A stretch of 38,074 bases of DNA from Desulfuromonadales bacterium. GTDB lineage: Bacteria; Desulfobacterota; Desulfuromonadia; Desulfuromonadales; Syntrophotaleaceae. The notes beneath the pieces are model-generated. The model saw only the letters and a list, made by a program, of their open reading frames with translations, ran no database searches and had not been told where the DNA came from. Shown here piece after piece: positions 7,875 to 16,475 of this stretch; the first letter of the stretch is position 1; each line of letters begins with the position of its first letter. The stretch lies in assembly GCA_030613545.1 (NCBI GenBank), contig JAUWLU010000007.1, positions 1-38,074 of the forward strand. Direction: 5' to 3'. The translations under genes were made by a program, and so were the position numbers.

Positions 7875-7906
7875 TTGTCAACCTGACAAACGGATCAAGT
7901 TGACAG
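7875..7906 (-). promoter_or_regulatory. BirA-type biotin operator upstream of bioW
   Basis: On the plus strand, TTGTCAACC (7875-7883), 14 bases, then AGTTGACAG (7898-7906). The second half is the reverse complement of the first at 7 of 9 positions. This matches the known bacterial BirA operator form TTGTnAACC-N14-16-GGTTnACAA in half-site, spacing and place, about 30 bases before bioW. Biotin-AMP-bound BirA would be expected to repress the whole operon here. A TTGACA within the operator on the minus strand could also be a -35 element. Confidence 0.8.
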
Positions 7907-7926
7907 CCTTCGACACGTGATTCGAT

Positions 7927-7955
7927 ACAAAAAGGCCGCCCGAAGGCGGCCTGGT
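7927..7955 (-). terminator. Intrinsic terminator of the xseA-xseB-ispA-dxs operon
   Basis: On the minus strand, a perfect 8-bp stem AGGCCGCC/GGCGGCCT closes a TTCG tetraloop and is followed by a T-run. It lies 20 bases beyond the dxs stop and before the bio operator. Confidence 0.92.
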
Positions 7956-7973
7956 AATCGTCACTCTGTCTTA

Positions 7974-9875
7974 TCAGGATGGGTCAGCCGCGGGCCTGCC
8001 CTCTTCCATGCCGCAAAAATGTCGAATCTGCTCGGCGATTCCCGGCCCATCGATGCCGCACAGGGCACGCAGCTCCTGTTGGGTTCCCTGTTCGACAAAG
8101 CGATCCGGCAGCCCCAGGCGCAGCACACGGGGGGTAAGCTGCTCTTCGGCCAGCAATTCCAGCACCGCGGAACCGAAACCTCCGGCCAATACGTTTTCCT
8201 CCACGGTGAAGACCAGTCCGGTGCGCCGCGCTTCCTCAGAGATCAATTGCCGATCGAGGGGCGCCAGGAAACGGGCATCGACCACCGCCAGCGACAAGCC
8301 TTCTTTTTCCAGAACAGCCGCCGCCTGCAGGGCATCACGGCAGACCACGCCGAGGGCAAAGATGACGCCGTCTGTGCCCTCCCGCAGCTTCTCGCCCCGA
8401 CCGATATCGGCGGCGGCGGGCAAGTCCCCAAGGGGCAGACCGAGGGCCTGACCCCGCGGATAGCGATAGGCGAAAGGCCCGTCGACAGTGCTGGCGGTAA
8501 CCATGGCCCGCTGCAGTTCCAATTCGTCCCGCGGCGCCATGATGGTCAGATTGGGAATGTGGCGCAGAAAGGAAAAATCGAACACACCGTGATGGGTGGG
8601 ACCATCGGCCCCGACCAGACCGGCGCGGTCAATGGCAAAGGTGACCGGCAGCTTCTGCAACGCCACGTCGTGCACCACGTTGTCGTAAGCCCGCTGCAAA
8701 AAAGTCGAATAGAGGGCCACCGTGGGCCGCAGCCCCTGGCAGGCCAGGCCGGCGGCAAAGGTTACCGCGTGCTGCTCGGCGATGCCGACATCGAAGAACC
8801 GTTCCGGAAAACGCTGGGAAAAATCCTTAAGGCCGGTCCCTTCGAGCATGGCGGCGGTAATGGCGATAATCCGCTCATCCCGTTCGGCGAGTTCGACCAG
8901 GGTTTTGCCGAACACCCCGGTATAGCTGGCGGCGCCGCCCTTGCTGGCCCGGGGCCGACCGGTCTCGCGGTCAAAGGGACCGATGCCGTGAAACAGGGAC
9001 GGGTTCTGTTCGGCGGGCGGGTAGCCGCGCCCCTTGCGGGAAACGACGTGGACCAGTACCGGCCCTTTGAGATTGGCGACATTCTCAAAGGATTCGATCA
9101 ACTGGTCGAGTCGATGGCCGTTAAGGGGGCCGACATAGTCGAAGCCGAGGGCTTCGAAGAGCATGCCGGGGGTAAAGAAGCCCTTCAGGGCCTCTTCGGC
9201 GCGACGGGCCACCTTGAGCAGGTCCTTGCCAAAGCGCGGCACACTGTTGAGAAAATTCTCCGCTTCTTTTTTCAGCCGTACCGCCAGTTCCGAGGTCAGC
9301 TTGCGGTTGATGAGGGAAGAGATGGCGCCGACATTGTGCGAGATGGACATCTCGTTGTCGTTGAGCACAACGATGAGATTTTTTTTCAGGTGACCGGCCT
9401 GGTTGAGTCCCTCAAAGGCCAGACCGCCGGTCAAGGAACCATCACCGATGACCGCTACCATCTTCTGCTGTTTGCCCTGGCAGTCGCGAGCGGCGGCCAT
9501 ACCGAGGGCGGCCGAGATGGAGGTGCTGCTGTGACCGACGTCGAAGGCGTCGTGAGGACTTTCCTGACGCTTGGGAAAGCCGCTGATGCCACCGAACTGG
9601 CGCAAGGTGTGGAAACTGTCAAAGCGGCCGGTGAGCAGCTTGTGGGCGTAAGCCTGATGGCCGACGTCCCAAACAATCTTGTCTTCCGGGGAGTTCAACA
9701 CTCGATGCAGGGCGAGGGTCAGTTCGACTACACCCAGGGAACTGGCCAGATGGCCGCCATTGGCGGATACCGTGGCGATGATCTTTTCACGCAATTCACC
9801 GGCCAGTTGATCCAGTTCGGCGTAGGACAGATCCTTCAATTCAGCGGGGGATTGCAGATGCTGCAGAATACTCAT
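7974..9875 (-). CDS. dxs: 1-deoxy-D-xylulose-5-phosphate synthase
   Basis: Condenses pyruvate and glyceraldehyde-3-phosphate to DXP, the entry step of the MEP isoprenoid pathway; TPP- and Mg-dependent, cytoplasmic. It has 633 residues, normal for Dxs. N-terminal signature [14 protein letters not shown] (about 40-53) and [16 protein letters not shown]; the TPP/Mg motif runs from GDGSLTGG to NDNEMSIS. In the pyrimidine domain, [14 protein letters not shown] carries the conserved Glu, followed by [15 protein letters not shown]. The C-terminal transketolase domain is complete. The ATG at 9875 follows ispA by 24 bases, so isoprenoid precursor synthesis and chain elongation are co-transcribed with exonuclease VII genes. 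A strong terminator follows. Confidence 0.97.
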   Translation of the reverse strand: MSILQHLQSPAELKDLSYAELDQLAGELREKIIATVSANGGHLASSLGVVELTLALHRVLNSPEDKIVWDVGHQAYAHKLLTGRFDSFHTLRQFGGISGFPKRQESPHDAFDVGHSSTSISAALGMAAARDCQGKQQKMVAVIGDGSLTGGLAFEGLNQAGHLKKNLIVVLNDNEMSISHNVGAISSLINRKLTSELAVRLKKEAENFLNSVPRFGKDLLKVARRAEEALKGFFTPGMLFEALGFDYVGPLNGHRLDQLIESFENVANLKGPVLVHVVSRKGRGYPPAEQNPSLFHGIGPFDRETGRPRASKGGAASYTGVFGKTLVELAERDERIIAITAAMLEGTGLKDFSQRFPERFFDVGIAEQHAVTFAAGLACQGLRPTVALYSTFLQRAYDNVVHDVALQKLPVTFAIDRAGLVGADGPTHHGVFDFSFLRHIPNLTIMAPRDELELQRAMVTASTVDGPFAYRYPRGQALGLPLGDLPAAADIGRGEKLREGTDGVIFALGVVCRDALQAAAVLEKEGLSLAVVDARFLAPLDRQLISEEARRTGLVFTVEENVLAGGFGSAVLELLAEEQLTPRVLRLGLPDRFVEQGTQQELRALCGIDGPGIAEQIRHFCGMEEGRPAADPS

Positions 9876-9899
9876 TGCTGGACGTACTCCATGGTTGTT

Positions 9900-10790
9900 T
9901 TAAAAGGAGCGATCGACGATGTAATGGGCGATCTGGCGCAGAGGTTCGGCGGCCTCACCGAATTCAGCCAGGCTTTCCAGGGCCAGATCCCGCAGGTCTC
10001 GGGCCCGTTGCCGTGCGCCGGTCAATCCCAGCAGCGCCGGATAGGTGGCCTTGCCCCGTGCCTCGTCGCTGCCGACATCCTTGCCGAGCAGCTCCTGATC
10101 GCCAACGATATCGAGGATATCGTCCGCCACCTGAAAAGCCAGGCCCGCCGCCTCGGCATAGCGGGTCAGGGCATCGTAGGCTGCTTCGTCGACCCCGCCG
10201 AGCAGGGCGCCGACCTGTACCGAGGCCAGAATCAGAGCTCCGGTCTTATGGGTATGGATATATTCGAGGGTCGGCAGATCGATCTCCTTGCCTTCCGATT
10301 CCATATCGACCACCTGACCGCCGACCATGCCTCTGGAACCGGCGCAACGGGCAACGATATGCATGGCCCGGCGGCAGGCATCCTCGGCCTGAAGCGTGTC
10401 GGCGGCCATACCGGACAGCAGAATAAAGGCTTCGGTTAACAGCGCGTCGCCAGCCAGTATGGCCAGGGCATCGCCATAGACCTTGTGGCAGGTGGGCCGG
10501 CCGCGGCGAAAGTCGTCGTCATCCATGGCTGGCAGATCGTCGTGAATCAACGAGTAGGTATGGATCATCTCTATAGCGCAGGCCGCCGGCAGGACCCGCT
10601 CGGTGTCGCCGCCAACGGCTTCGCAGGCGGCCAGCATAAGGATCGGTCGCAGCCGCTTGCCGCCGGCGAAGACCGAATAGCGCACCGCCTGATGAAGGCG
10701 TTCAGGCAAGGAGTCCTCAGCGGGCAGGTGACGGTCGAGGGCGGCATCGATGCGCTGTTGTCGGTCTTTGAGATAACTGTTGAGATCCAT
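9900..10790 (-). CDS. ispA: Polyprenyl diphosphate synthase (farnesyl/geranylgeranyl type)
   Basis: Trans-prenyltransferase of 296 residues that extends DMAPP with IPP. The first Asp-rich motif is HDDLPAMDDDDFRRG (about 83-97), with the two-residue insertion typical of bacterial FPP synthases. The second is VADDILD (about 223-229). GGKRLRPILMLAACE near residue 43 binds IPP, and HTHKTGALI is also typical. The ATG at 10790 has GGAG upstream. It sits between xseB (20 bases) and dxs (24 bases). Chain-length choice between C15 and C20 is not certain from sequence alone. Confidence 0.93.
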   Translation of the reverse strand: MDLNSYLKDRQQRIDAALDRHLPAEDSLPERLHQAVRYSVFAGGKRLRPILMLAACEAVGGDTERVLPAACAIEMIHTYSLIHDDLPAMDDDDFRRGRPTCHKVYGDALAILAGDALLTEAFILLSGMAADTLQAEDACRRAMHIVARCAGSRGMVGGQVVDMESEGKEIDLPTLEYIHTHKTGALILASVQVGALLGGVDEAAYDALTRYAEAAGLAFQVADDILDIVGDQELLGKDVGSDEARGKATYPALLGLTGARQRARDLRDLALESLAEFGEAAEPLRQIAHYIVDRSF

Positions 10791-10810
10791 TGCATCTCCG
10801 AATGAGAAGG

Positions 10811-11035
10811 TTATTCCTGAAATTTTTCCACAGTAAAGGTCTGATCCTGCTTTTTAAGCAGCACCTCCACCTGGGTCTCTACCACCTGAAGCAGTTTCTG
10901 ACAGCGAGCCGCACTCGCCACGCCCTGTTCAAAGGAGGACAGGGCCTCTTCCAGGGATAAATCGGCATTTTCCAGACGCTCTACCACATCTTCCAGGGTA
11001 TGGAGCGCCGTCTCAAAACTCTCTTGTTTGGGCAT
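10811..11035 (-). CDS. xseB: Exodeoxyribonuclease VII small subunit
   Basis: Small helical subunit that assembles with XseA to degrade single-stranded DNA. It is 74 residues, the family length. Typical features are SFETALHTLEDVVERLENAD and LEEALSSFEQGVASAARCQ, which form a helical hairpin. It lies 61 bases after xseA and 20 bases before ispA, in the common deltaproteobacterial order. Confidence 0.94.
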   Translation of the reverse strand: MPKQESFETALHTLEDVVERLENADLSLEEALSSFEQGVASAARCQKLLQVVETQVEVLLKKQDQTFTVEKFQE

Positions 11036-11096
11036 GCCAAATGAAATCCTCTTGAATTAAATAGATCAATCCTGATTATCGACATCCTTGACCTTG

Positions 11097-12320
11097 TCAG
11101 TCAAGGGGCTTCTCTTTAAAACATTCCGAAACCACTGCGGTAACCACTGCCTCTGCGCTTCCACGGGAAAAACGCAAATGCAGCGCTGTGCCTACTTCCA
11201 GTTCGGCGGCATCGCGAATAGCCGTTTTTTTGCCGGCGCCGGTGGCGATGGCATACCCCCGCCCCAGGGTAGCCAGGGGCGACAGGCTGTCGAGACGCCC
11301 GGCCGCGAGCCGCAGCCGGGCAGCGGCCTCCTGCCGCCGAGCCAGCATGGCCGACTCAGCGCGCCGAAGCAGATCCTGAACCTGTCGTTGGGACGAGGCA
11401 ACACGATGCAGCCCCCCCTGCAGACGTCGGCCAAGGCCGGCGATGCGCTCGCGCAGCAGGGCCAAGCGGCTGCTCATCTGCCGGCTGAGACGCAAGGTCA
11501 GGTGATCGACATGACCTTCCAGCTCTCGGCGCTCTTTGACTACCAGCTCGGCCGCGGCACTCGGGGTCGGCGCCCGCAGATCGGCAACCTGGTCGGCAAT
11601 CGTGAAATCGACCTCATGGCCGACGGCTGAAATGATCGGAATGGCCGATGCGAAGATCGCGCGGGCCACCGGTTCTTCGTTGAAGGCCCAAAGATCCTCC
11701 GGCGAGCCGCCGCCGCGACCGACGATCAGCACATCCGCCTGAGCGTGGCAATTAAGGTCGTTGATGGCTTCGGCAATCCGTGCAGCGGCGCCGTCGCCCT
11801 GCACCGGCACCGGGCAGAGCAGGACCCGCAGCCCGCTACCCCGTCGGCGCAGCACATTGAGTATATCGTGAATGGCGGCGCCCGTCGCCGAGGTGACCAC
11901 CCCGATGGTCACGGGGAAGGCCGGTAGCGGCCTTTTGCGAGAAACATCGAACAGGCCTTCGCCTGCCAGTCTGGCGCGGAGCTGCTCAAGAGCGAGCTGC
12001 TGGCTGCCGAGACCGCAGGGTTGCAGGCTGTCAACAACCAACTGCAACTCGCCCCGCTGGGCGTAGAGGGACATGTGTCCACGGGCCACGACTTCCATGC
12101 CGTTTTGCGGTATGAAGCCAAGGGCCCGATTATGCATGCGAAACATGACGGCCCGCAACTGATGGCGGTCGTCCTTGAGGGCGAAGTAATAGTGGCCGGA
12201 GGCGGGCGCGGAAAAATTGCCGATTTCACCGCTCACCGCCACCTGCATGAAATTATCTTCGACCAGTTCCTTCAGCAGCCCCACCAGGCGCGAAATGGTC
12301 AAAATTGTTGCAGATTCCAT
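11097..12320 (-). CDS. xseA: Exodeoxyribonuclease VII large subunit
   Basis: Catalytic subunit of exonuclease VII, acting on single-stranded DNA from either end. The start chosen is ATG 12320 (MESATILTISRLVGLLKE), with AGGAA upstream; an in-frame TTG at 12347 is less likely. It has 407 residues, normal length. An N-terminal OB fold (VAVSGEIGNFSAPASGHYYFALKDD) is followed by a nuclease domain with FPVTIGVVTSATGAAIHDIL, VLIVGRGGGSPEDLWAFNEE and ISAVGHEVDFTIADQVAD, then a coiled-coil region and a C-terminal LSPLATLGRGYAI motif. It is first in the xseA-xseB-ispA-dxs run and divergent from the ParA-like gene. Confidence 0.95.
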   Translation of the reverse strand: MESATILTISRLVGLLKELVEDNFMQVAVSGEIGNFSAPASGHYYFALKDDRHQLRAVMFRMHNRALGFIPQNGMEVVARGHMSLYAQRGELQLVVDSLQPCGLGSQQLALEQLRARLAGEGLFDVSRKRPLPAFPVTIGVVTSATGAAIHDILNVLRRRGSGLRVLLCPVPVQGDGAAARIAEAINDLNCHAQADVLIVGRGGGSPEDLWAFNEEPVARAIFASAIPIISAVGHEVDFTIADQVADLRAPTPSAAAELVVKERRELEGHVDHLTLRLSRQMSSRLALLRERIAGLGRRLQGGLHRVASSQRQVQDLLRRAESAMLARRQEAAARLRLAAGRLDSLSPLATLGRGYAIATGAGKKTAIRDAAELEVGTALHLRFSRGSAEAVVTAVVSECFKEKPLD

Positions 12321-12399
12321 CGTTGCGAATTTCCTGTAACAGCTCAAGGCGAGGCGAGCCTGCCGAGGGGATTTCTGCCGGACCGTTCCGGGGTTTCTA

Positions 12400-12429
12400 T
12401 TGACAGGCTGCCCTGCTTGCTTCTATAAG
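12400..12429 (+). promoter_or_regulatory. Promoter of the ParA-like gene
   Basis: TTGACA at 12400-12405, an 18-base spacer, and TATAAG at 12424-12429. This is a near-consensus sigma-70 promoter about 33 bases before the ATG at 12462. A GAGGAT ribosome site precedes the ATG. Confidence 0.72.
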
Positions 12430-12461
12430 GTAAGACTCAGCAATCAACCGAGGATCGATCC

Positions 12462-13862
12462 ATGCAGAATCCCTACGTAATTACCATCTCCAGTGAAAAA
12501 GGCGGTGTCGGCAAAACGACCCTGGCCACCAATCTGGCCATTTACCTCAAGGCCCTGAACGAAGAATTACCGGTTACCCTGTTCAGTTTCGATAACCATT
12601 TTTCTGTCGACCGCATGTTCCGTATCGGTAAAAATCCGGGACGCAACGATGTCAGCGGGCTCTTCACCGGCAACCGCCCCGAAGAGTTGCTGGAAATCGG
12701 GGAATACGGCGTCCAGTTCATTCCCTCCAATCGCCGCCTGGAGGAACTGCCCGAAGTCAGGAAAGCCGGCTTCGATCGTCTGGCCCGAACTTTGGCGGCG
12801 GGGACCCTGCAAGGCATCGTGATCATCGATACCCGCCCTACCCTGGATACCCTGACCCGCAATGCCCTGTATGCGGCCGACCGGGTCATTATTCCGGTCA
12901 AGGACGCGCCGTCCCTGGAAAACTGTAAAAATCTCTACGATTTCTGCGAAAGCCAGGGCATCTCCAAGCGAGCCCTGCGCCTGCTACCCTGCCTGATCGA
13001 TTCTCGAATACGCTACAAAGGCCCTTTCACGGATGCTTACCAGCTGCTGAAGGCTTATGCCATCAACCGCGGCTACCGCTGCATGGAGGGCTATATCGCC
13101 AAAAGCCCTAAAGTGGAATCGCTGAATACCAATCCCGAAGGACGAATCTACCCGATTCTCACCCACGGCCGGGGAACCAACGTGCATCTGCAGTTTTCCC
13201 ATCTGGCTCGCCAGGTGCTGCTGGCCGCCAAGGGCTGCGAGCGGCATCGTATTACCGAAGTTCGCCAGCATCTGGCAGCACAACAACGGCAACGGGAGCA
13301 GGCCCTGATGCAACGCCGGGAACGTCTCGTGCCCGATTGCCTGATTTGCGGTGGCCCCTTGTTTGAACAGGAAAAAGATGCCACGGCCGACTATTATTGC
13401 GAAACATCCGACGGCCGGATCAGCGGCTATCTGGAAGAAACCTGTTTTTCGGACCTGGTTTTTCGTTATTTCTACCGTTCGCAAAAGGAGATTGCACCGA
13501 GCAATCCGCTGCGAGAGCTATTTCGTGAATCGGCTCAGCGTTCCTATTTTGTCATGCGCCTGGCAGCGGCCAAAAACGGATTCGAAAAGTCCTGTCTCGC
13601 TTTTCACCGGTTCGATGACGAAGGGCTGGAAATCTCTCAGAAAACCGTTGAAATCAAGGAGTTTGAAAGCCGCTTCCTGCATCGGGAAAAGACCAAGCTC
13701 TATCGTCTGATCGAAGCGACAGTACTTGGGGAAGATGTAGAGGAAAACTGTTTTCTGCTCATCCGCCGAGTAGATTCGCCAGCGTCCACAGGCATGTTGC
13801 TTGACGAACATCGCGCGGCCTTTCAGCAGGTCATGACCACCGTAGCAAACAAGCTGCGCTGA
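12462..13862 (+). CDS. ParA/MinD-like ATPase with a four-cysteine C-terminal extension
   Basis: A 466-residue protein whose first 260 residues read as a ParA/MinD-type P-loop ATPase. The deviant Walker A is SEKGGVGKTT (11-20) with both the signature and the P-loop lysine, Walker A' is VIIDTRP (120-126), and RVIIPVKDA follows (141-149). The remainder is unusual: a charged helical stretch (about 262-290, rich in Gln/Arg), then Cys293 and Cys296 (CLIC), Cys313 and Cys328, spaced like a zinc ribbon, then about 135 residues I cannot place. No ParB-like gene or parS-like repeat is visible beside it; neighbours are xseA (divergent) and a polysaccharide deacetylase gene (convergent). It has its own strong promoter. 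It could be an orphan positioning ATPase. Function unknown. Confidence 0.85.
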   Translation: MQNPYVITISSEKGGVGKTTLATNLAIYLKALNEELPVTLFSFDNHFSVDRMFRIGKNPGRNDVSGLFTGNRPEELLEIGEYGVQFIPSNRRLEELPEVRKAGFDRLARTLAAGTLQGIVIIDTRPTLDTLTRNALYAADRVIIPVKDAPSLENCKNLYDFCESQGISKRALRLLPCLIDSRIRYKGPFTDAYQLLKAYAINRGYRCMEGYIAKSPKVESLNTNPEGRIYPILTHGRGTNVHLQFSHLARQVLLAAKGCERHRITEVRQHLAAQQRQREQALMQRRERLVPDCLICGGPLFEQEKDATADYYCETSDGRISGYLEETCFSDLVFRYFYRSQKEIAPSNPLRELFRESAQRSYFVMRLAAAKNGFEKSCLAFHRFDDEGLEISQKTVEIKEFESRFLHREKTKLYRLIEATVLGEDVEENCFLLIRRVDSPASTGMLLDEHRAAFQQVMTTVANKLR

Positions 13863-13874
13863 TTTGAGCGGCCG

Positions 13875-15062
13875 CTAGCCCCCCTTGCCCACCGTCCGCC
13901 CTTTGCCCCGCGCCAACAGCTGCGACACCGGTACCACCTCGATCCCTTGCTCGCGCAGAAACTCGGCCTCCTGCCGCAGCGCTGCCAGGGTTTCCGGATA
14001 GGGGTGGCAGATGCCTACCGCAGAGCCCCGCCGCCGCGCCACGCCTGCCAACTTGCGAATTTCTCGGGCGATGGCCGGCACCTCCCGCACATTATCCAGA
14101 AACACATCCCGCAAGGTCACCGGCACCCCGATTCGACGAGCTTCAGTGACGGCTACGGAAGCGGCACTGGTTCGGCTGTCGACAAAAAACAGGCCCCGCT
14201 CCTGCAAAACCTCCAGTACCGCCGCCATGGAATCCCGCTGTTCGGTCAGTCGTGAGCCCATGTGATTGTTGCCGCCAACGACATAGGGCAGCCCATCGAG
14301 CCATTTTCGCAATTGGCTCTGCAGTTCGGCGGGCTCCATGGTCTGGAGCAAGGCCTCGGGTCCGGGATCGATAGCCGGATAGCCGCGCGGCTCCATGGGA
14401 ATATGCAGCATCACTTCATAGCCGTGCTGGTGCGCCAAACGGGCCACCGAGGTAGCCTGAGCAGCATAGGGCAAAATGGCAAAGGTAACCGGCAATTGAA
14501 TATCGATGAGGCTTTTAGCCGAGCGCATTTCATGGCCGAGATCGTCCATGATAATCGCCATGCGCGGCCGCGCCGGCACCGGCTCGGCCACCTTGGAGGG
14601 TTTGAAATCGATCAGAAACAGCAACTGCTGGCGATAGCGTATTGCAAGCCGGCCGCCCGGTTGCCTTCTCTCGACCCGCAAATCGGCAGAAAGTTTGCTC
14701 AGACGCCGCTGCAACTCTTTAAGGTTCTTGCGATCGGGCAGCGGCGCTCGCACCTCATAGCGCAGCAGCCCGGGCTCAGAGGCGATCTGCAGCAAGTCGA
14801 AAGAGATGCCCGCCCGCCACAACATACTGTCCAGTTCTAGTTGGACATCACCCATAGCCGGAGCCTGAACAGCGGGCGTGGGCAGCGTTTTGTGGCTCGA
14901 GTGCCAGGTTTGGCGCAGATGCCCGAGGACCACCAGACACAGGACCAGGAAGCCAGTCACGAACAGGGCCGCCAGCAGGACTCTGAACCGCTGGCCTGCT
15001 GCGCGCCGGGCCGGCTTTTTACGCGGAGCTGTTTTCCGCGGAGTTGTTTTCTTTTTGGCCAT
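13875..15062 (-). CDS. Divergent polysaccharide deacetylase family protein (YibQ-like)
   Basis: A 395-residue envelope protein. A Lys/Arg-rich N-terminus (1-25) precedes one hydrophobic segment (about 27-48), so it is probably anchored in the inner membrane with the rest in the periplasm. From about residue 165 it has the divergent polysaccharide deacetylase fold: MAIIMDDLGHEM, LPVTFAILPYA, GYEVMLHIPMEPRGYP, NNHMGSRLTEQ, LFFVDSRTSA and GICHPYPET. The MDDLGH motif and late GICHP motif are the usual marks of the family. Catalytic activity has not generally been shown for this group. It lies downstream of ctpA, envC, ftsX and ftsE, as in many proteobacteria, which suggests a role linked to septal wall processing. 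Confidence 0.88.
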   Translation of the reverse strand: MAKKKTTPRKTAPRKKPARRAAGQRFRVLLAALFVTGFLVLCLVVLGHLRQTWHSSHKTLPTPAVQAPAMGDVQLELDSMLWRAGISFDLLQIASEPGLLRYEVRAPLPDRKNLKELQRRLSKLSADLRVERRQPGGRLAIRYRQQLLFLIDFKPSKVAEPVPARPRMAIIMDDLGHEMRSAKSLIDIQLPVTFAILPYAAQATSVARLAHQHGYEVMLHIPMEPRGYPAIDPGPEALLQTMEPAELQSQLRKWLDGLPYVVGGNNHMGSRLTEQRDSMAAVLEVLQERGLFFVDSRTSAASVAVTEARRIGVPVTLRDVFLDNVREVPAIAREIRKLAGVARRRGSAVGICHPYPETLAALRQEAEFLREQGIEVVPVSQLLARGKGRTVGKGG

Positions 15063-15072
15063 AATTGCTCAT

Positions 15073-15101
15073 AAAAACAGGGGGATGAAAACACCCCCCC
15101 T
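15073..15101 (-). terminator. Possible terminator or attenuator between ctpA and the deacetylase gene
   Basis: On the minus strand AGGGGG and CCCCCT (15096-15101 with 15079-15084) can pair around an 11-base loop, followed after one base by a run of five T. It sits inside the 68-base gap between ctpA and the YibQ-like gene, so it may lower read-through into the last gene. Confidence 0.45.
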
Positions 15102-15130
15102 TGGAATGGAAACGGTTGTCAATATTTCCC

Positions 15131-16453
15131 TCAGGCCGCCTTGCCGTTCAGGCCTTTGAGGATTTGCCAGCCTTTGAGAAGATCGAGAGCCCGCAGTAGC
15201 TGGTAGTCCTGCCGGGTTTTCGAATCGAGGGTGAATTTAAGCTCCTTCGGTTTCTGGGCAGGTGCTGCGCCATCCGCCTCGGAAGAGTTAATGTGATTTG
15301 CCAGGTCCTTCTCTCTAAAGGCGCTGATTCCATCAACTTCCTTTATCTCCATGGGCTTCACCAGGATATCCGGAACGATTCCCTTGGCCTGAATAGAGGT
15401 CCCGTTGGGAGTGAAATATCGAGCGGTGGTCAAGCGCAGACCGGTATCGTCATTCATGGGAATAATGGTCTGCACGGAGCCCTTGCCGAAGCTCTGAGTA
15501 CCGAGAATAACCGCCCGGTCGTTATCCTGCAGGGCGCCGGCCACGATTTCAGAAGCACTGGCACTACCGCCGTTGATCAGTATCACAATGGGGTAGCCCG
15601 GTTCGGTGCCGGGAGCATGGGCAGAAAAGCGCATCTGGCTCCCCTCTTCCCGGCCTTCGGTATAGACGATCAAACCCTGCTCCAGAAAGGTGTCGGACAC
15701 CTTGACCGCCTGGTCGAGCAGTCCTCCGGGATTGTTGCGCAGATCAAGCACCAGGCCATCCAGAGCCCCTTTGTTTTCGACTTTGAGATCGGCAAGTGCT
15801 TTGGCCAGATCGTCCTGGGTACGCTCCTGAAACTGGGCGATCCGGACATAACCGAAGTTGTCCTCGAGAGTGCGCGCCTTGATACTTTTGACCTTGATGA
15901 TCTCCCGCACAATCTCGAATTCCGTCGGCCTGGTAAAGGACTCGCGCATCACCGAGATCTTGACCTTGGTGCCTTTGAGGCCGCGCATCAGTTTGACGGC
16001 CTCCATGATGGACATGTCCTTGGTGAAACGGTCCTCGATCTTGACGATCATGTCGCCGGCCTGCAGGCCAACACGATCGGCCGGAGTATCCTCGATCGGC
16101 GAAACGACGGTCAGAATGCCGTCACGAATGGTAATTTCTATCCCCAGACCGCCAAATTCCCCACTGGTTTCGACTTTCAGCTCTTTATATACATCGGGGG
16201 GCATGAACGAGGAGTGCGGGTCGAGAGAGGCCAACATGCCGTTAACCGCGCCATAAACCAACTCCTTCATATCAACCTCTTCGACATAACTTCTGCGAAT
16301 GATCGACAGGACATCGGTGAAGAGTTGCAGTTCCTGATAGTTGTCTACCTCTTGGGCGGTCGCAGCGCGATCGGCGCGACTGGTAGCCAACCAACCGAAC
16401 AACACCAGCATCAACATCAAAGCCAAAGCTGTCGGTCGCTTGCTGTTTTGCAT
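15131..16453 (-). CDS. ctpA: C-terminal processing peptidase, S41 family (CtpA/Prc-like)
   Basis: Periplasmic serine protease of 440 residues that cleaves proteins from exposed C-termini. An uncleaved or cleaved signal segment (about 8-28) leads into a helical region, then a PDZ domain (about 98-175, starting GEFGGLGIEI) that recognises C-termini. The protease core carries the Ser/Lys dyad: Ser299 in GGSASASEI and Lys324 in SFGKGSVQ, exactly 25 residues apart as in characterised family members. Its place after envC in an ftsE-ftsX-envC-ctpA order suggests control of wall hydrolases or their activators during division. Physiological substrates cannot be read from sequence. Confidence 0.95.
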   Translation of the reverse strand: MQNSKRPTALALMLMLVLFGWLATSRADRAATAQEVDNYQELQLFTDVLSIIRRSYVEEVDMKELVYGAVNGMLASLDPHSSFMPPDVYKELKVETSGEFGGLGIEITIRDGILTVVSPIEDTPADRVGLQAGDMIVKIEDRFTKDMSIMEAVKLMRGLKGTKVKISVMRESFTRPTEFEIVREIIKVKSIKARTLEDNFGYVRIAQFQERTQDDLAKALADLKVENKGALDGLVLDLRNNPGGLLDQAVKVSDTFLEQGLIVYTEGREEGSQMRFSAHAPGTEPGYPIVILINGGSASASEIVAGALQDNDRAVILGTQSFGKGSVQTIIPMNDDTGLRLTTARYFTPNGTSIQAKGIVPDILVKPMEIKEVDGISAFREKDLANHINSSEADGAAPAQKPKELKFTLDSKTRQDYQLLRALDLLKGWQILKGLNGKAA

Positions 16454-16475
16454 TGAGTGGACTCCTGTAGGACGG

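Noticed and set aside
7917-10439. An 840-codon open frame on the plus strand
   Set aside because: It lies antisense to dxs and most of ispA, has no recognisable motifs, and is a GC-codon-bias shadow of those genes.
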